Shown in pieces: positions 22,789 through 36,555 of a stretch of DNA of 64,000 nucleotides. The position numbers and the translations under genes are program-made. The stretch is from Mixophyes australis. Taxonomy: Eukaryota > Chordata > Amphibia > Anura > Limnodynastidae. The DNA is taken from positions 67,586,205-67,650,204 of the forward strand of contig JAVHZZ010000002.1 in assembly GCA_036250195.1 (NCBI GenBank), given 5' to 3'. Below the pieces are notes generated by a model that was given only the letters and a program-made list of their open reading frames with translations, did not search any database and was not told the DNA's origin. Positions within the stretch are counted from its first letter, which is position 1, and every line of letters starts with the position of its first letter.

Positions 22789-23960
22789 TAATTCTATTGC
22801 CGTGGTTTTGTTGGCATAATATCCAAACGGATTAGTTCTGTGGGGGACAATACATATAGATAAAATCTACAAATTAACCCAAACAAACCAACATAAAAAC
22901 GACCTTTTATTTATAATCTTATACTAGCCTAGAGCCTCTACTTCATTGAGAATCTATTCATCCCTGTTGTCTTTCAAAGTGATCTTAGTTTAAAGCTGTT
23001 AATTGCATTTTATTAGAACAATTGAAAAAGACTCAGGACTCTACAGGGAGGATATACAAAATATGCAAAATGGTTAAACATAACACAGAAGCATGTATAA
23101 ATAACCCTGTCAAAGCACAGCCTTGATAGTAAACTTTGAGCTTGTTCGGCACAATAGATAAACTGCCGTCTTTTTACTTCTCATCTCTCTCAGATGACTC
23201 AGACCTCATGCTGTTTGATACAATCTAGCAGAGCAATTGTAACAAGTGAGAGATTTGTATCTATTTACAAAGTGGCTCTAAATCACAGTGTCAATACAAT
23301 TAAATACGATTCCACATGAAAAGGATCTGTGTATAATCTGCTCAATAATCTGATTATAAGACTAAAGCTGCAACTACACAAGAATAAAGTTTTTTTTTGT
23401 ACATTTGAGAAGAATTAAGCTCTTCATTATTATTTACCTATTAGCAATATTTATTGCACTTTATTCTACCCATAGTGTTTGAAGAATAAGAGACATACAA
23501 GGCATAGCCAGTTTTTATACAATATTTCACTTTCACTATTTTAATCTGTTTACATATTTCGCTGTTTATTTTATCAACCTAAAAATAAAGGTTAAGTTTT
23601 AATAATTAGACATACTACTGGATAATTAATGCAAATACGGAGTGATTAGTGCATCATACTTTAAACCTCTTTTCTCTTTCCAGTTGTTCTAATTTGTTAA
23701 TCTTAGGTTTACGAGGCAACCCTGAGTTAAAAATACTCGACTTGGAAATGTAAAATTCAAATTGTCGGAATAACCTCAAAGATAACCATTAATCTCAAGT
23801 TAACACAGTGCACATTGCACTATGTTTAAAAGCAAAAGTGATGATTGTACAATAAATCACGTTTACTTACACTGTACACCTTAGCAAAGCCATTTGAATG
23901 TGTGTAATGCATACTGATAGGGGCCTAGCTGAGCTAAATCTGTGCATGCAAAGATTTAAC
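22789..23960. other. Unit B non-coding spacer
   Basis: Near-identical to 5,195-6,366 of unit A. No gene seen. Confidence 0.6.
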
Positions 23961-23968
23961 CAAGTAAC

Positions 23969-25742
23969 CAGGGCCTGATTAAGGGTTCTGGCAGCCCTAG
24001 GCTAATACGGCCGCAGCGCCCCCCCCCCCCTTCCTCCGAATATATAGGTGTATAGGAACACTCCTGAATATGAATGTTTAGGTGTATTCTCCAGCATTCA
24101 AATTTAGACAGATTGTGCCATTGTCTCTTACCTGTTCTTGCTCTTCTCTCTTGCAACTTTGTTATCCTCTCGCTGGCTTCTGGAAAGTTGGCATCCTGTT
24201 TTGAAAATGCAAAAATGTATTATAATGCAAACCCTGAATGATTAGGCCCTTTAGTTAAAACAAAACACTCCATTATGGCCAGCTAAAAGTACCCCATTGG
24301 ACAGGCATATATAAGCAATATCTGAATATTTGTTGTCAATCAAATACAAACCTCTACCAGCCCCATCTCACTAATATTTAGTATTCTAGTGATTGCTGAG
24401 ACCACCCATGTGACCACCACACAATCATGAGATTCTGCCCCCCAAAGCTGCTCTATTTTTTAAATACCCCCTGCAGCCATTTTCCTTAACCACAACCCCC
24501 CCCACAGCCATTTTCCTTAACCCCTGCTGCTGCCATTTTCTTTACCTCTCACCCTGCATCCATCCCCCTTGCAGCTATTTTCCTTACCTCCACTCTGTAG
24601 CTATCCCCCCCGTCACATCAAAACTCCCCCAGTCACATATATCAGCCCCCCTCCTCTGCCCTCCTTCATACATATCAACCTCTCTCCCTCCCTATAGATT
24701 TTCATGGCAGCCCCCCCCCTCCCACCCTATAGATTTGTATGACAGTCCCCCTCTCCCTCCCTATACATATGCATGACAGTCCCCCCTCTCCCTCCCTATA
24801 GATATGCAGGGTAGTCCCCCCCCTACCTATAGATATGCAGGGTAGTTCCCCCCCTCTCTATAGATATGCAGTGTAGTTCCCCCCTCCCTATAGGTATGCA
24901 GGGTAATTTCCCCCCTTCCTATAGATATGCAGGGTAGTTCCCCCCCCCCCTTCCTATAGATATACAGGGCAGTATCCCCTCCCTATAGATATGCAGGGCA
25001 GTTCTCCCCCTCCCTATAGATATGCAGGGCAGTTCCCCCCCTCCTTATAGATATGTAGGGCAGTTTCCCCCCTCCCTATAGATATGCAGGGCAGTTCCCC
25101 CCCCTATAGATATGCAGGCCAGTTCCCCCCCTCCCTATAGATATGCAGGGCAGTTCCCCCCTCCCTATAGATATGCAGGGCAGTCCCCCCCCCTCCCTAT
25201 AGATATGCAGGGCAGTTCCCACCCCCCTCCATATAGATATGCAGGGCAGTCCCCCCCTCACTATAGATATGCAGGGCAGTTCCCCCCCTCCCTATAGATA
25301 TGCAGGGCAGTTCCCCCCCCCCTCACTATAAATATGCAGGGCAGTTCCCCCTCCTCCCTATAGATATGCAGGGCAGTTCCCCCCTTCACTTACCTGTAGT
25401 TGTGCCAGCGTCGCTCCTCTCCTCAGATTAGCAGATAGGAAGTTAAGACGTCCTGCTTCCTGTCTGCTGCACAGCAACAGGCAGACTGGCGATTGGCTGT
25501 GTGTTGCTAACCACTGACCACCAATGCTTTTGATCATCGAGCCCTCCACCCCCCACGGTGAACCCCCCCCCCCCCCCCCCCGCGGCGACCCCCCCTCCCC
25601 CACCCCGAAAAAAAAAAAGAATGAAGAAAAAAAAAAGAAAAGAAAATTTTTTTTAAAAAAAAAATACCCGCAGCGCCACGCCCCCCCGGGACCCAGCGCC
25701 CAAGGCTGCAGCCTGGTCAGCCTAGTGGTTGATCAGGCCCTG
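23969..25742 (+). mobile_element. hAT-like non-autonomous transposon (unit B)
   Basis: Same insertion as at 6,375-8,143. Here the 8-bp target duplication is perfect: CAAGTAAC at 23,961-23,968 and 25,743-25,750. It differs from copy A mainly in poly-C run lengths and small indels. Confidence 0.88.
24780..25385 (+). repeat. C-rich ~28-30-bp minisatellite in the hAT-like element (unit B)
   Basis: Counterpart of 7,180-7,795, with slightly different poly-C tract lengths and at least one shortened repeat. Confidence 0.85.
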
Positions 25743-25757
25743 CAAGTAACAAATATA

Positions 25758-26871
25758 GAGAAAGGAATCCCACACTGGGCTGCACCACACCAAATAAACA
25801 CAAATCGCAGCTGTAAAGCAGGACCAATTGCTAGCCCCTAATCGAAAACAAACACACATCAAAAAAAAAAATCAGCGCTGGATAGTGATACATAGGTTTG
25901 GCCTTAAATTGAAAAATCAAAAGAACTCATGGCAGGATACATAAAATAAGAGATAATATTATATAAAAAATATATTTTTATTGTCTCAATAAATATAATA
26001 CATATGCATCATAAATTGGTAAATTGATAATTGCAACCAAACATTTAAAAAAACACTGGGACTAAAAGCTGTATAAATGGAATCACAAATGATGAAGGGG
26101 CTAAATTGAAGAGTATGTCCGTGTAACTCTAGTAAATATATAGTAGTTCATATATACAGTTGTAATCACAATAAAATCCCTCCAAGGTATCCAGAAAATT
26201 GGCCCATAAGTTGCAAGATAGAACATTACCCAGAAGCACAGCAGTATGTTTCCTCGCCATCAGTGACATTAATAATAGCAAAGGTGAAACAAGGTCTTAA
26301 CATGCAAAAAACTGTAGAGATTGATTTCAGCATTGCTAGCAAGTTCAAATTAAATAAATTAGGGCACATAAATGGTAAGGGACAAAACTAGTACCAGTGT
26401 AAATATAAAATGAGTCCAATATCAGATAAATGAAACAGCAATCCCAGTTTAGAATGACTGACGCGTTTCATCTGTTGAACCCAGACTTTATACAAAGATA
26501 GAGTTATATAATTTTTTTCCTTTGCCAGTGACATTTCATCACTTTGATTGCTATATATCTTTCAAGGTATGCTGGATATCTTGGAGGTATTTTATTGTAG
26601 TTATATCTTTATATGAACTACTATATATTTACTAGAGTTACATGGACATACTCATCAATTTAGTATGTTTTTAATCATCATTTGTGATTCAATTTATACA
26701 GCTTTTAATCCCAGTGTTTTTTAAATGTTTGGTTTTAATTACCAATTTGCTAATTTATGAGGCCTATGTATTATATTTATTGAGACAATACATTTTTTTT
26801 TATTTATATACTATTATCTCTGGTTTTATGCATCCTGCTATGGTTTCTTTTGATTTTTCAAGTTCAGGCCA
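25758..26871 (-). mobile_element. Penelope-like inverted-repeat element (unit B)
   Basis: Same element as 8,159-9,273. The flanking 15-base direct repeat CAAGTAACAAATATA is perfect here (25,743-25,757 and 26,872-26,886). The right arm has the same short deletion as unit A. Confidence 0.58.
26459..26498 (-). ncRNA. Decayed hammerhead-ribozyme-like motif (unit B)
   Basis: Same sequence state as unit A, including the mutated stem base. Confidence 0.33.
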
Positions 26872-26903
26872 CAAGTAACAAATATAAAAAAGATATAAAC
26901 ATT

Positions 26904-27941
26904 TGTGACGAAACAAGTTTGATAACGCCATAACCAGCCTTTCGCTCTTTCTCACAAAATTTGGACTATAACGTGTTTTTTTTATAGCCCTGTATTTGTT
27001 CCCCAGCTCAACAGAGTACAACTGTGGTGTCTAATTACAAGTGAACATTGTAGCCATGCCTATATAAGTTTCTTCCTTCCATGCTACCCACTGTAAAAAT
27101 GTGTTTGTTGTTAATTCAGTGATGCTGTTATGCATTGTTCTCAAATTAAAGCCAGGTTATGGGTAAGGATTAGATGGTGTCCAGGATAAAGGTGAGGGAG
27201 CTGGAGCTGCATTCATTCTCCCCCTCCTTTCTCTAGAGGAAGAATATAACAGGTGGGAACCTTGTGACATCACAAAGTAGTGTAAGGGGTTAATTTCAGA
27301 AGTGGCTTACTGCTATCCTATCTTTGGAGGTGGGGAGGCCAATTAGTATCCATTGTCCTCCACATGACTAGTACAGACATTTGTCTGGTTCCCAGCAGAG
27401 GTGCCCAGGTGAAAGCACAGCACATCTTCACTCCCCCTCCATCCTCCTGATCCAGCACCCACCAATGTTTAAGAGGGAGAGAGCCAGGGGTTTAACCAGG
27501 GAGGGGAAATCTTTGTGGAAATGTGACCCTAGATTTAATGAGCCACTCCAGGGGGGAGGGGATATTCATTCTGAGGATTTATGGCTGGAAGCTGCAAAGT
27601 GGCTGGTTTTGCATTTTGGTTCTTGACCAGTGGAATACATCTGCAGAACCATTGGTCTTCAAGTCAGGACAGCCAGGCGACTGTAACTCCTTAAGCTAAT
27701 GGGGTAAGGGACAGATGATGTGGTAAACCTGACTGGAATTTATTTACTGTGTGTATATAATATTCTAGTGATTGTTTATATTACATTAAATGTATTGTTT
27801 TACTTTCTAACAGCAATTGCCTGAGTGACTCTAGGAACCTTCTAAGGTACTGGGTAGGCTTCCCTGGCATAGTAAGGCATCCATGAGTGGTGAGCCAGTG
27901 TGAAGTGGGTAGATTTGGGCCACAAACCCGGTATCTTCACA
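26904..27941 (-). mobile_element. Candidate solo LTR (unit B)
   Basis: Counterpart of 9,306-10,343 with identical TGTGA/TCACA ends and length (1,038 bp). Confidence 0.45.
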
Positions 27942-27986
27942 GCATTTATAGCAAAATGAGTAATACATATATCATTTGAAAAGCAG

Positions 27987-27992
27987 TTTATT
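27987..27992 (-). terminator. Poly(A) signal of keratin B
   Basis: AATAAA on the minus strand, about 340 bases after the stop codon. Confidence 0.6.
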
Positions 27993-28155
27993 GCAGAAAA
28001 AGATAATAAATTACAAGGTATATATGGTGGGCAGGAAAAATAGCATGTATCCAAGGAATGAAAAGGTGGGGATAGACATTGCATGAAGACAGTTGTTTCA
28101 ACATTGTAAACTCTTCATGTAAAATGCAGTGAAGAGTAAGAAAGGTAGTCTCCAT

Positions 28156-28313
28156 CAGTGGCGGAACTACCATTGGTGCAGCAGGTGCAGTTCACCGGGG
28201 CCCAGGTAGATAATTGGGGCCTGCTGCATGGGAGATGCAGAGGATCGGGGGCCCTGGTTCCCTTTTTCCTGCCAACCTGCACCTGGGCCCACAGCTCGCT
28301 AGGTCCGCCTCTG
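28156..28313. mobile_element. 158-bp hAT-like MITE in the keratin B 3' UTR
   Basis: Same MITE as at 10,558-10,715, with flanks GTCTCCAT (28,148-28,155) and TTCTCCAT (28,314-28,321). Confidence 0.8.
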
Positions 28314-28328
28314 TTCTCCATATCCTGT

Positions 28329-31300
28329 TTAACAATGGTGACCATGGCTAGAATCGTGTTTGGAGACGTGGCTGCTTGAGCTGAATACTGCTTTCTGATG
28401 ATGATGATGTCCACTTGTGGGATGGGACATTTCTTTGGAATGGTGTTTTCCCCCAGTGCTTGAGTGCAGAATAGCTAAGCGGGAAACAAACATTAATTTT
28501 AGCATGTATCTGAACAATTTGCATTAAGTTAAAATTACAGTGAAATTTAGAACTTAAAGGGGTGACAAACCCCCCACCTGAGGGAATCAACAACAGTACC
28601 TGGATGATGAAAAGAGTACCAGGATTGGAAGTAAGCATCATGTGATCAGCTCACATTGTACCACGGGAAGCCCTCTTACACTTTACACTTAATGCTAATT
28701 ATTGCAATAAAACTACTCTACAGAACAATTAACCCTGAGTGCTGCAAAAAAGCTGATAATTGTAAACTTTATTTTTAACCACAAGGGTATGGGTCCAGGC
28801 GGGTTTTAAGAATGCCACAATTATCTGCAAAAAGACAGTGAATGGCGAACATTATTCCCGTGTCACACCATAGCACTAAGGAAACACTCAAGAATAAAAA
28901 TAGGTGCAAAATATTTCTTACTATCAATTGGAAGACATCAATTAAAAGGAGAGAGCAAAAGCATGAAAATCTGTTCAAAATATTTTCTCTCTTTATACAA
29001 ACTTGAATTAGTGACAACGCTTTTTGAAGTATGAGATTTGAATGTTCAAAATTGTTCTAAATATTTCTACTTTATTGAAAAATAATGTACTTACAAATAT
29101 TAACAGATCCATCTTTAGCCAACCTAAAATAAAGAATATTACATTTTATTAATATTTAATGTTCAATACAATATTCATTTAAATAAAAGGATGTACATAT
29201 TAAATCAAGTTTTATATTTTTAATTAGTTGTTTACAAAAGTTTACTTAAGTAAGTTATCACTAATTGGATGCATATTTGCCAAGCAGTATTGGAGATTCA
29301 GCATATCATGTGCAGCATGCTTGTGATATATGACAGTTAGTCCTTTACAAAATAGATTATTATCCAATTATACTGAGAAATGCATGCAGGAGAAAAAGGG
29401 GGGAATGCTTCAATCAAAAATACATTGTTATAAATCTCCTTCTTGGATTGATTAAAATATTTGAAAGTAAGTATACTAAACAATGTGAGTAGTTATATAT
29501 GTGTTTAAGTGCTTAACTAGCAGCTGTAAATATAGGAAAAACATTGTTGGGAAGAAGGTGTACCTTAAACATATTTAAAACTGATTGGGTGGTCTCAGAG
29601 TTAAAAGATTGAGAAATCCTTCTCTTGTGATTCATTATGTATGAATTTTTTTGGGATTCTATACTCACCTGCACTCTTCACCCTCCAGCATCTTCTTATA
29701 TGTAGCAATTTCAATATCCAGAGCCAGTTTAACGTTCATCAGTTCCTGGTAATCTCTCAGTTGGCGAGCCATGTCCTGCTTGGCCTTCTGTAGAGCAGCC
29801 TCTAGCTCAGACAGTTTATTCTCTGCATCCCGGACAGCAGCCTCTCCACGTTCCTCAGCCTCATTTATAGCAGCTTCTAGAGCAGCCCTCTGGGACAATA
29901 ACAGAAAAATTATATTTTTTATTTTTGTTGACCCCCTAAACATCTTCTAGTTTTAGGAGAGGCTGTCATTGCTTCCTTCTGTGTGGAAAAGTTTGCCCTC
30001 ACAGGTTGTGGAGAGTCCTCTAAAGACTGCAGCAGCCTGCACCTACTGAGTCAAGCTTTTTATCATACATTGATGCTGGAACCAACGAGCACAGCCTCCC
30101 CTGACTAGGTCCACCTGATCTAATCAATATTGGGGAGACCTGGTGGATCACAGGTAAATTATATTTTGCATTTATGTGTAAGCTATAGAATTCAGTTTTA
30201 GGTAGAATTATTCCTCAATGTGTAGTAGGAGTCACATAATATTGAATATGGGATGGTAGTATTTAAATAACTACTACACTGTCCTACACTGATATAACAA
30301 ATAACATAACAGAATGTATAAACTGCTTTGGACTCCAGTCCACATGGATTATGTACCTGGGATTTAGCACACTCTATCTCTCCTTTAAGTCTCTGAATGG
30401 TTTGGTTGAGTTCAGCAATCTCATTTCTGCTGTTCTGCAAATTATTTCCATTTCTTCCAGCTGCCATGCGCAAGTCCTCAAACTGCAGTACAAAATAGTA
30501 TAAAGAGGTATCAATAATTTGGTGTACCCGGATATATATATAATAATATGTATAACATCTTCCTTCTTGCCAAACTCACCCTTGATTGGTACATGGCCTC
30601 AGCCTCAGCTCGGCTCCTGTTTGCAATGTCCTCATATTGGGCTCTGACCTCGGCAATGATGCCTTCCATGTCCAGATTTCGACTGTTGTCCATAGACACA
30701 ATAACTGAAGTATCTGAGATCTGAGCGTTGAGCTGACCAATCTCCTGCGGAGTAATGCATTCTTACAACACCTGCTTTTGAAACTTGTGATCAACATACA
30801 ATTAATCCTCTACACTACAGCAAATTAAAGAGTTTTTGGATGTTATTGACAGAGGGGTACCCTTATGTGAAAGTGACCCCTTAGCAGTGCCCCTTGGTAA
30901 AGTAATGTTTGATGCTCACAATATACCCACTACAACAAATGAAAAAAAAACATTATACATGCAAATCTATTTATAACAGAGGAAAGAAAAAATAATAAAA
31001 TATTTTTTTCAGAAGATCTACGTATTTAGCAAGTTATGGCAATCCATGTTATGTAAACACTTTCCTAACTTTTATTTAGTAGTTGTATGAAGGTATGACT
31101 TTTTATGCCATTTTACCACCTGATGGAAAGGTGGTAAAATTGTTTCCTCCAGTCTTGGGTTATAAAGAAACTAATTGTATTTTTGGAAGACAAATCTTCT
31201 GGAAAAAAAATTAGCAAAATATGATTTGTTTCAATACTGCTCAGAAAAAATGGACTAAAGCTGATGTTTAAATATGATCAGCTCAAAAAGCAACACATTC

Positions 31301-34300
31301 GACTTAACATAGGTGTGTAAAACACAGTCAGGAGCAAATGATTCAAACAGTAATGTAGCAAAATAAAACATTACCGCGTCATACAGAGTCCTCAAGAAGT
31401 TGATCTCATCAGTCAGGGAGTCGGCTCTGGCCTGCAGCTCAGCTTTGTTCATAAAGGCTGCATCAACCTCCTATAGATTAGAGTGTGTTTCATTTACAAA
31501 TCTATTCTTTTTGTACTAATGGTTTATGCTGAGTTAATATAATATAGTGAATGTAATATAACATTTCACATAATGTATATTTTCCATAGGGGTGAGCATT
31601 AAGCTTAATGGAATTGTATTTGTTTTCCAATATAAAATAAAGTAACAATCGTTCATATCTATTAAAAGCAAAATCTGCATTTGTATTAAATAGAGATATT
31701 AGCTACCTATCAGTTAATTTATTACATGGTTTCACTTTGTAGTATAGATGTCACTTGAAATTGGCAATTATGGAAACTTACTCTCTTAAGTCCAGCAAAT
31801 TCATTTTCTGCAGTGGTACGTCTGTTTAATTCCTCTTCATAGCTGCCAAATTATATCATATTACATTTCATTCATTAGTATAATATAGATTAATATTTTG
31901 CAAGAAGTGCAATGATAATTAAAATAATGTACCAATAAAATAATACAAAATATAACCAGTTTTCCTATAAATAAAAATAGATTGACTTCTTGGGTCACTG
32001 TATCAAATATTGCAATCTAATTTATGCACATTTGTCGACCAATAATATTGCCTACATGTCAATTAAAACATCAGCACAATGACTATTTGGTGAAGCATTC
32101 TTTTAATTTTGCAGGCACAAATGTCATTGCATTGTATACTTTCTTACTTTATTATTGATTGTATGAAAAAAGACACATAGAAATAAGGTAATTCCTGAGA
32201 TATTAAGTTATTTCATCAACAAACCTTGTGCAGACTTGGGTTGATGACCAGTTTAAAGGGGGTATTCCCATCACTTGCAGTAATATTCAACTACTGTATT
32301 TGACAGCAATAGGCCAAGGAGAAGTTTGAATGGGGGTATTTTTACTGACCAGGAGAGGACAGCATATGACTGGTTGAACCTTCTCCCGTTTACAGTCAAT
32401 CAAATGTTGTCATTTATGACTTGGGTAACACCCCTGCCTACTCTTTTGTCTGTATCCCTTGCTTAGAAAAGCCGCAAGCGACTATTACTCAAGAAAAGTA
32501 TGCAACCCAACAGTGCAATACAATAGCTAAATTATGAGGTAATATAATATCTATACTTGTTCTGAATAGTCACATCTAGAAACCTCTATTAATCCAAAAT
32601 AGATTTCAATAAAACGTGAATTGAATACCGTCTCCTTAATTCTTCGGCAGTTCCCTCCATGTTGTTCCTGTCTGCTTCTAGACGAGCCCTTTCACATTCC
32701 AGGTTTTCCAGCTGTCTCCTGAGGTTGCTAATAAATGCCTCAAACAGGGGTTCGATCTCACACCTGGCTGTTTTCTGGTTTTGTAGAAGTCCCCACTTGG
32801 TCTCCAGCATCTTGTTCTGTTGTTCCAGAAATCTCACCTAAATAAAACAGAATTTAAAGTAATAAGTTATAAATGAGAAATAAAATAAATGAGAAATAAA
32901 AATGTATTTTCACTATATATTATGAATTTAAAAGTATGTGGATATGCAAATATATTGGTACATGTGCTGGAAAAATGTATCACATTATGTTCATGCTCAA
33001 AATTCATCATTAAAATTCCCAGTTGATCAAAAGAAAGACAGCCTACCCCAATAAGCACAGTCTAAGTTGCCTTAAGAGGGAAAATAATCCCCTCCTTACT
33101 CTGTACTTGTAGTCCAACAGCTCCCTGAATCAATATTTTATTGCACGTTTTAGTACCAGTTATCCTTTGTTCTGTGTTTTTAAAAACATGTCCATTCCTT
33201 TCTTTAATCTACAGTGTCTATTTTTGTGGGAATACATTCCAAAGTTTCACTATTCTTACTGTAAAGGACTTTAAACATATGAGACCTGATCCATTAAGGA
33301 GAACAAAGTATAAAAATGGAGTAACTTTGCACCTGGGAAAAACCATGTTGCATAAACAATATACTCATTTGCACCCCTTGCATTGTAGCATGTTTTGTCC
33401 AGGAGCAAACTTACTCCTTTTTTTTTGCTTTCTTCTCCTTAATGACTCAGGCCCATGAAGATTAATCTGAGACTATAGCCTCTATTTATCATTCTAAATA
33501 AAATTTATATTTCCTCATAAGGGAGATTTTCCATACTCCATATTAATTTGCCCTCTTCTGCTCCCTCTCTATTTCCGCTGCATCCTGTTTGTGACCAATC
33601 AGAACTGTATATATTAGTTGAGGTCTCCCCAGTGCAATATAAAGGCAACATATAAGGGGCAAAATTATACTTTTCTCTCTAGTGTCTGTGCATTTTTTTT
33701 TATTTAAAATAACATCCTGCTGTCTCTTTAGGTCACAGATTGGAATTGCTTGCCAAGGCTGTGATTTTTAAGCATACCTAGATCCTTCTCCATTGTGGAT
33801 AAATCATATCTCTGGTGTAACCTGTATGTATGTTTTTAGGAGCAGTGGTTTTAACAGACACTATTATATAATTTAGTAACAAAGTAAATAGCATTTTTCC
33901 AAAAACATTACTCTGTAGTATACAACTTACAATGTTAGTCCAGTCCAAATATGAACCATAGATAACTACCCTCTAAACTTTCAGACAGTTTTATGCCCAG
34001 GTGTAACAAGTGGCTGTAAGACACAGTGTCACATACATTGACAAAGTCTAAGGGGCCAATTCTACTATGATAATAGTATTTAGTATTACCATTAGTACGG
34101 TAATTTTAAGGCAGATTTTTGCTCTCAGCCCCTGTTGCCGCGAGCCAATATCCGATTTAAAATTATCGTATTAACTGTAATACTAAGTTGCTTATGAGTG
34201 ACCTACTACTTTGAAAGAACCCACAGAAAATGGACTTATTACAACAAATACAATTAATTAGACAAGTAATAAAATAAAAACATTGCCCTGACACATATTT

Positions 34301-34794
34301 CAAACTAGTAGAACCATTTATCTTAAGGCAAGCAGTATATACCCAAGTCCTATACTACAGTACTGTACCTTGTCAATGAAGGAGGCAAACTTGTTGTTCA
34401 GACCTTTAATTTGATTCTTCTCCTCAGTCCTCACTCTTTGGATACTTGGGTCAATCTCCAAATTAAGAGGTTCCAGAAGACCTCTGTTCACAGTAACAGA
34501 GGTGATTCCTCCAGAACAAGATGATCCCCCAAACCCATGACCAATTCCACCAAAACCAAATCCAGATTTGTGCCCACTTTTCCCTGAATGAAAACTTCCC
34601 ACTGACATTTTGTGTCCCTTTGATCCAATATTGTGGGCACTTGAGCTGGTAAAGCAATGCTGAGTCTTGTGATCGTGTCCTGCATGTTTAGCAGAGTGTG
34701 AGAAGATGCTGTGTGAGCTGGAATGTTTAGGTAAAGCAACAGAACAGGAGCTGTAGCCCTTGTGCCCAGAGGAGAGGATGGAGTGATGAGACAT
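28329..34794 (-). CDS. Type II keratin, His/Ser-rich head and tail (copy B)
   Basis: Exons: 34,794-34,369, 32,837-32,629, 31,842-31,782, 31,470-31,375, 30,744-30,580, 30,482-30,357, 29,889-29,669, 29,123-29,095, 28,474-28,329; 492 residues, every junction GT-AG. In the exons compared, the product differs from copy A at three places: Lys to Glu in the DAKNKL segment of exon 7, and in the tail Gly to Val (QKAG to QKAV) and His to Asp (SKHH to SKHD). The rest of head and rod is the same. Intron 8 lacks about 38 bases present in copy A. Such near-identity, introns included, points to a very recent duplication or to gene conversion. The gene appears functional. Confidence 0.92.
33282..33454. mobile_element. 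MITE in keratin B intron 1
   Basis: Counterpart of 15,729-15,900, same ends and position. Confidence 0.65.
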
Positions 34795-34878
34795 GATCGC
34801 TCTTGTCACAGAGATGATCTACAGAGGATGTGAAGCACAGTCTAGTGAGCTGATGCCTTGTGGAGCTGTTACTTCCTG

Positions 34879-34886
34879 CTTTTATA
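34879..34886 (-). promoter_or_regulatory. TATA box of keratin B
   Basis: TATAAAAG on the minus strand at the same distance from the ATG as in copy A. Confidence 0.7.
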
Positions 34887-35216
34887 CTTGAAATGAATGT
34901 TTCCACCCTTATTATCTTGAGTTACTCTTTGGATTGTTGCTTGTTAGTGTCATATTTAACATTTATAGAAAACAAACAAGCAACACACCTGCTTGATCAA
35001 AGCTAAAGTATAATATGTATCATTTATAATAAAACAAGATCATTTCTATGGTTCAGTCAGACTTTTATGGTGAAAGAATTGTCAAGGTCCCAGATGTTTA
35101 TAGTAGATTAATAGGTGCTTTGTTGGTCCATAATTATTTTTTTATTTGTGACAACGTATAAATGCAAAGTCCCGCCTCCTAACGTTTTACAACCATTCCT
35201 TCAATAAATTAAGCTT

Positions 35217-36097
35217 TTCTATTAGAGGATTACTCTGTATAAATTATCTTTAAATGATCTGATCTTATATCTAAGCTGCAGCTGCTACTGAATCTATTGG
35301 GACATTTACCTAGGCATAGTCAGTGAAACCAACGCGCGTTTCGCTGATATGCTTGTTCAATGTTTTATTATTTTAACACTAATTTATTCTCTATAATAAT
35401 ATAATTTATTAAAGTAAAATATTCACTATTTACACATATTTCACATAGATTTTTTCACTTGAGGTTAATTGTATATTTATTATGCACTTTATACATAATT
35501 GGAGATAATTGGAATACTTTAAAATAGTCTGATTACCACTGTATTGTAATGTTATCATTTATATGTATAAAAATATTAAAGGGTTAATTCATGGTAAATC
35601 ATGATATTTATAATTAATTGTTTATAATTTTAATCCAATTTTATTTATGCTTGCATAGACTTAGTTTCCTTTTTGCATATAATCTTTATCTTGATAATTG
35701 TTAGGCATTTATTAATATCCTAAACTTGTTATTATGAAGGACTGTACAAAAATCACATATTAAATCGTAGAATCCCCAGTATATATTAAACGGAAGATGA
35801 AATCTTAAGATGACACACGATCATTACAAAAGATATAGACAAATAGTAGCACTATAGCGGATCAATAACCAATCAGGAGAGATTGCATTTAGCAATCACC
35901 TATTGGCTAACCAGAGTTTAAAAACCCCGCTCATACAGAGTACCGGGTTTGCCGTGAACAAGCATATCAGCGAAACGCGCGTTGGTTTCACTGACTATGC
36001 CTAGGGAAATGTCTCAATAGATTCAGTAGCAGCTGCAGCTTAGATATAAGATCAGATCCTTTAAAGATAATTTATACGGAGTAATCCTCTAATAGAA
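35217..36097. mobile_element. 881-bp element with 143-bp inverted repeats (unit B)
   Basis: Counterpart of 17,663-18,543. The left arm here keeps CGAAACGCGCG, whereas unit A has one change in that motif. Confidence 0.65.
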
Positions 36098-36555
36098 TAT
36101 CTGCTAGTCATTGCTGTGGCTCTGTTAACATTTAAGCGGGTCAGTCCCGTTGGGGATAGCACAGTGATTCTAGCTTAAAGCTAATAAAATTATTTACTAC
36201 AATAATTGTTAAGATCGAGAGCTTCATAACGAGGACACATAAAATATGTGCTAGTTATACCACTTTCATACTGGCGCCCTGGCAATATCCCGGGTTTTTA
36301 AAGCCGGGTTTTTGCCAGGGGCTCTGAGCGTCCCAGCTCAGAAACACCATTCATACTGCACCTCGGACCCGGGAATTTCCCAGGTTGACCCCATTCATAC
36401 TGCACAAGTCTGTGCCCTGGCAATTTGTGGGTGTCATCACCAGAGCAGTTTTCATTGGCTGAAAAAAGGTGATGTCATTGAAAGGTGACTGGTTTGTTGA
36501 CGCATAAAGATGATGCAAAAGTGGGTGGTGATTGTTTACCACATTACTTTTCATC

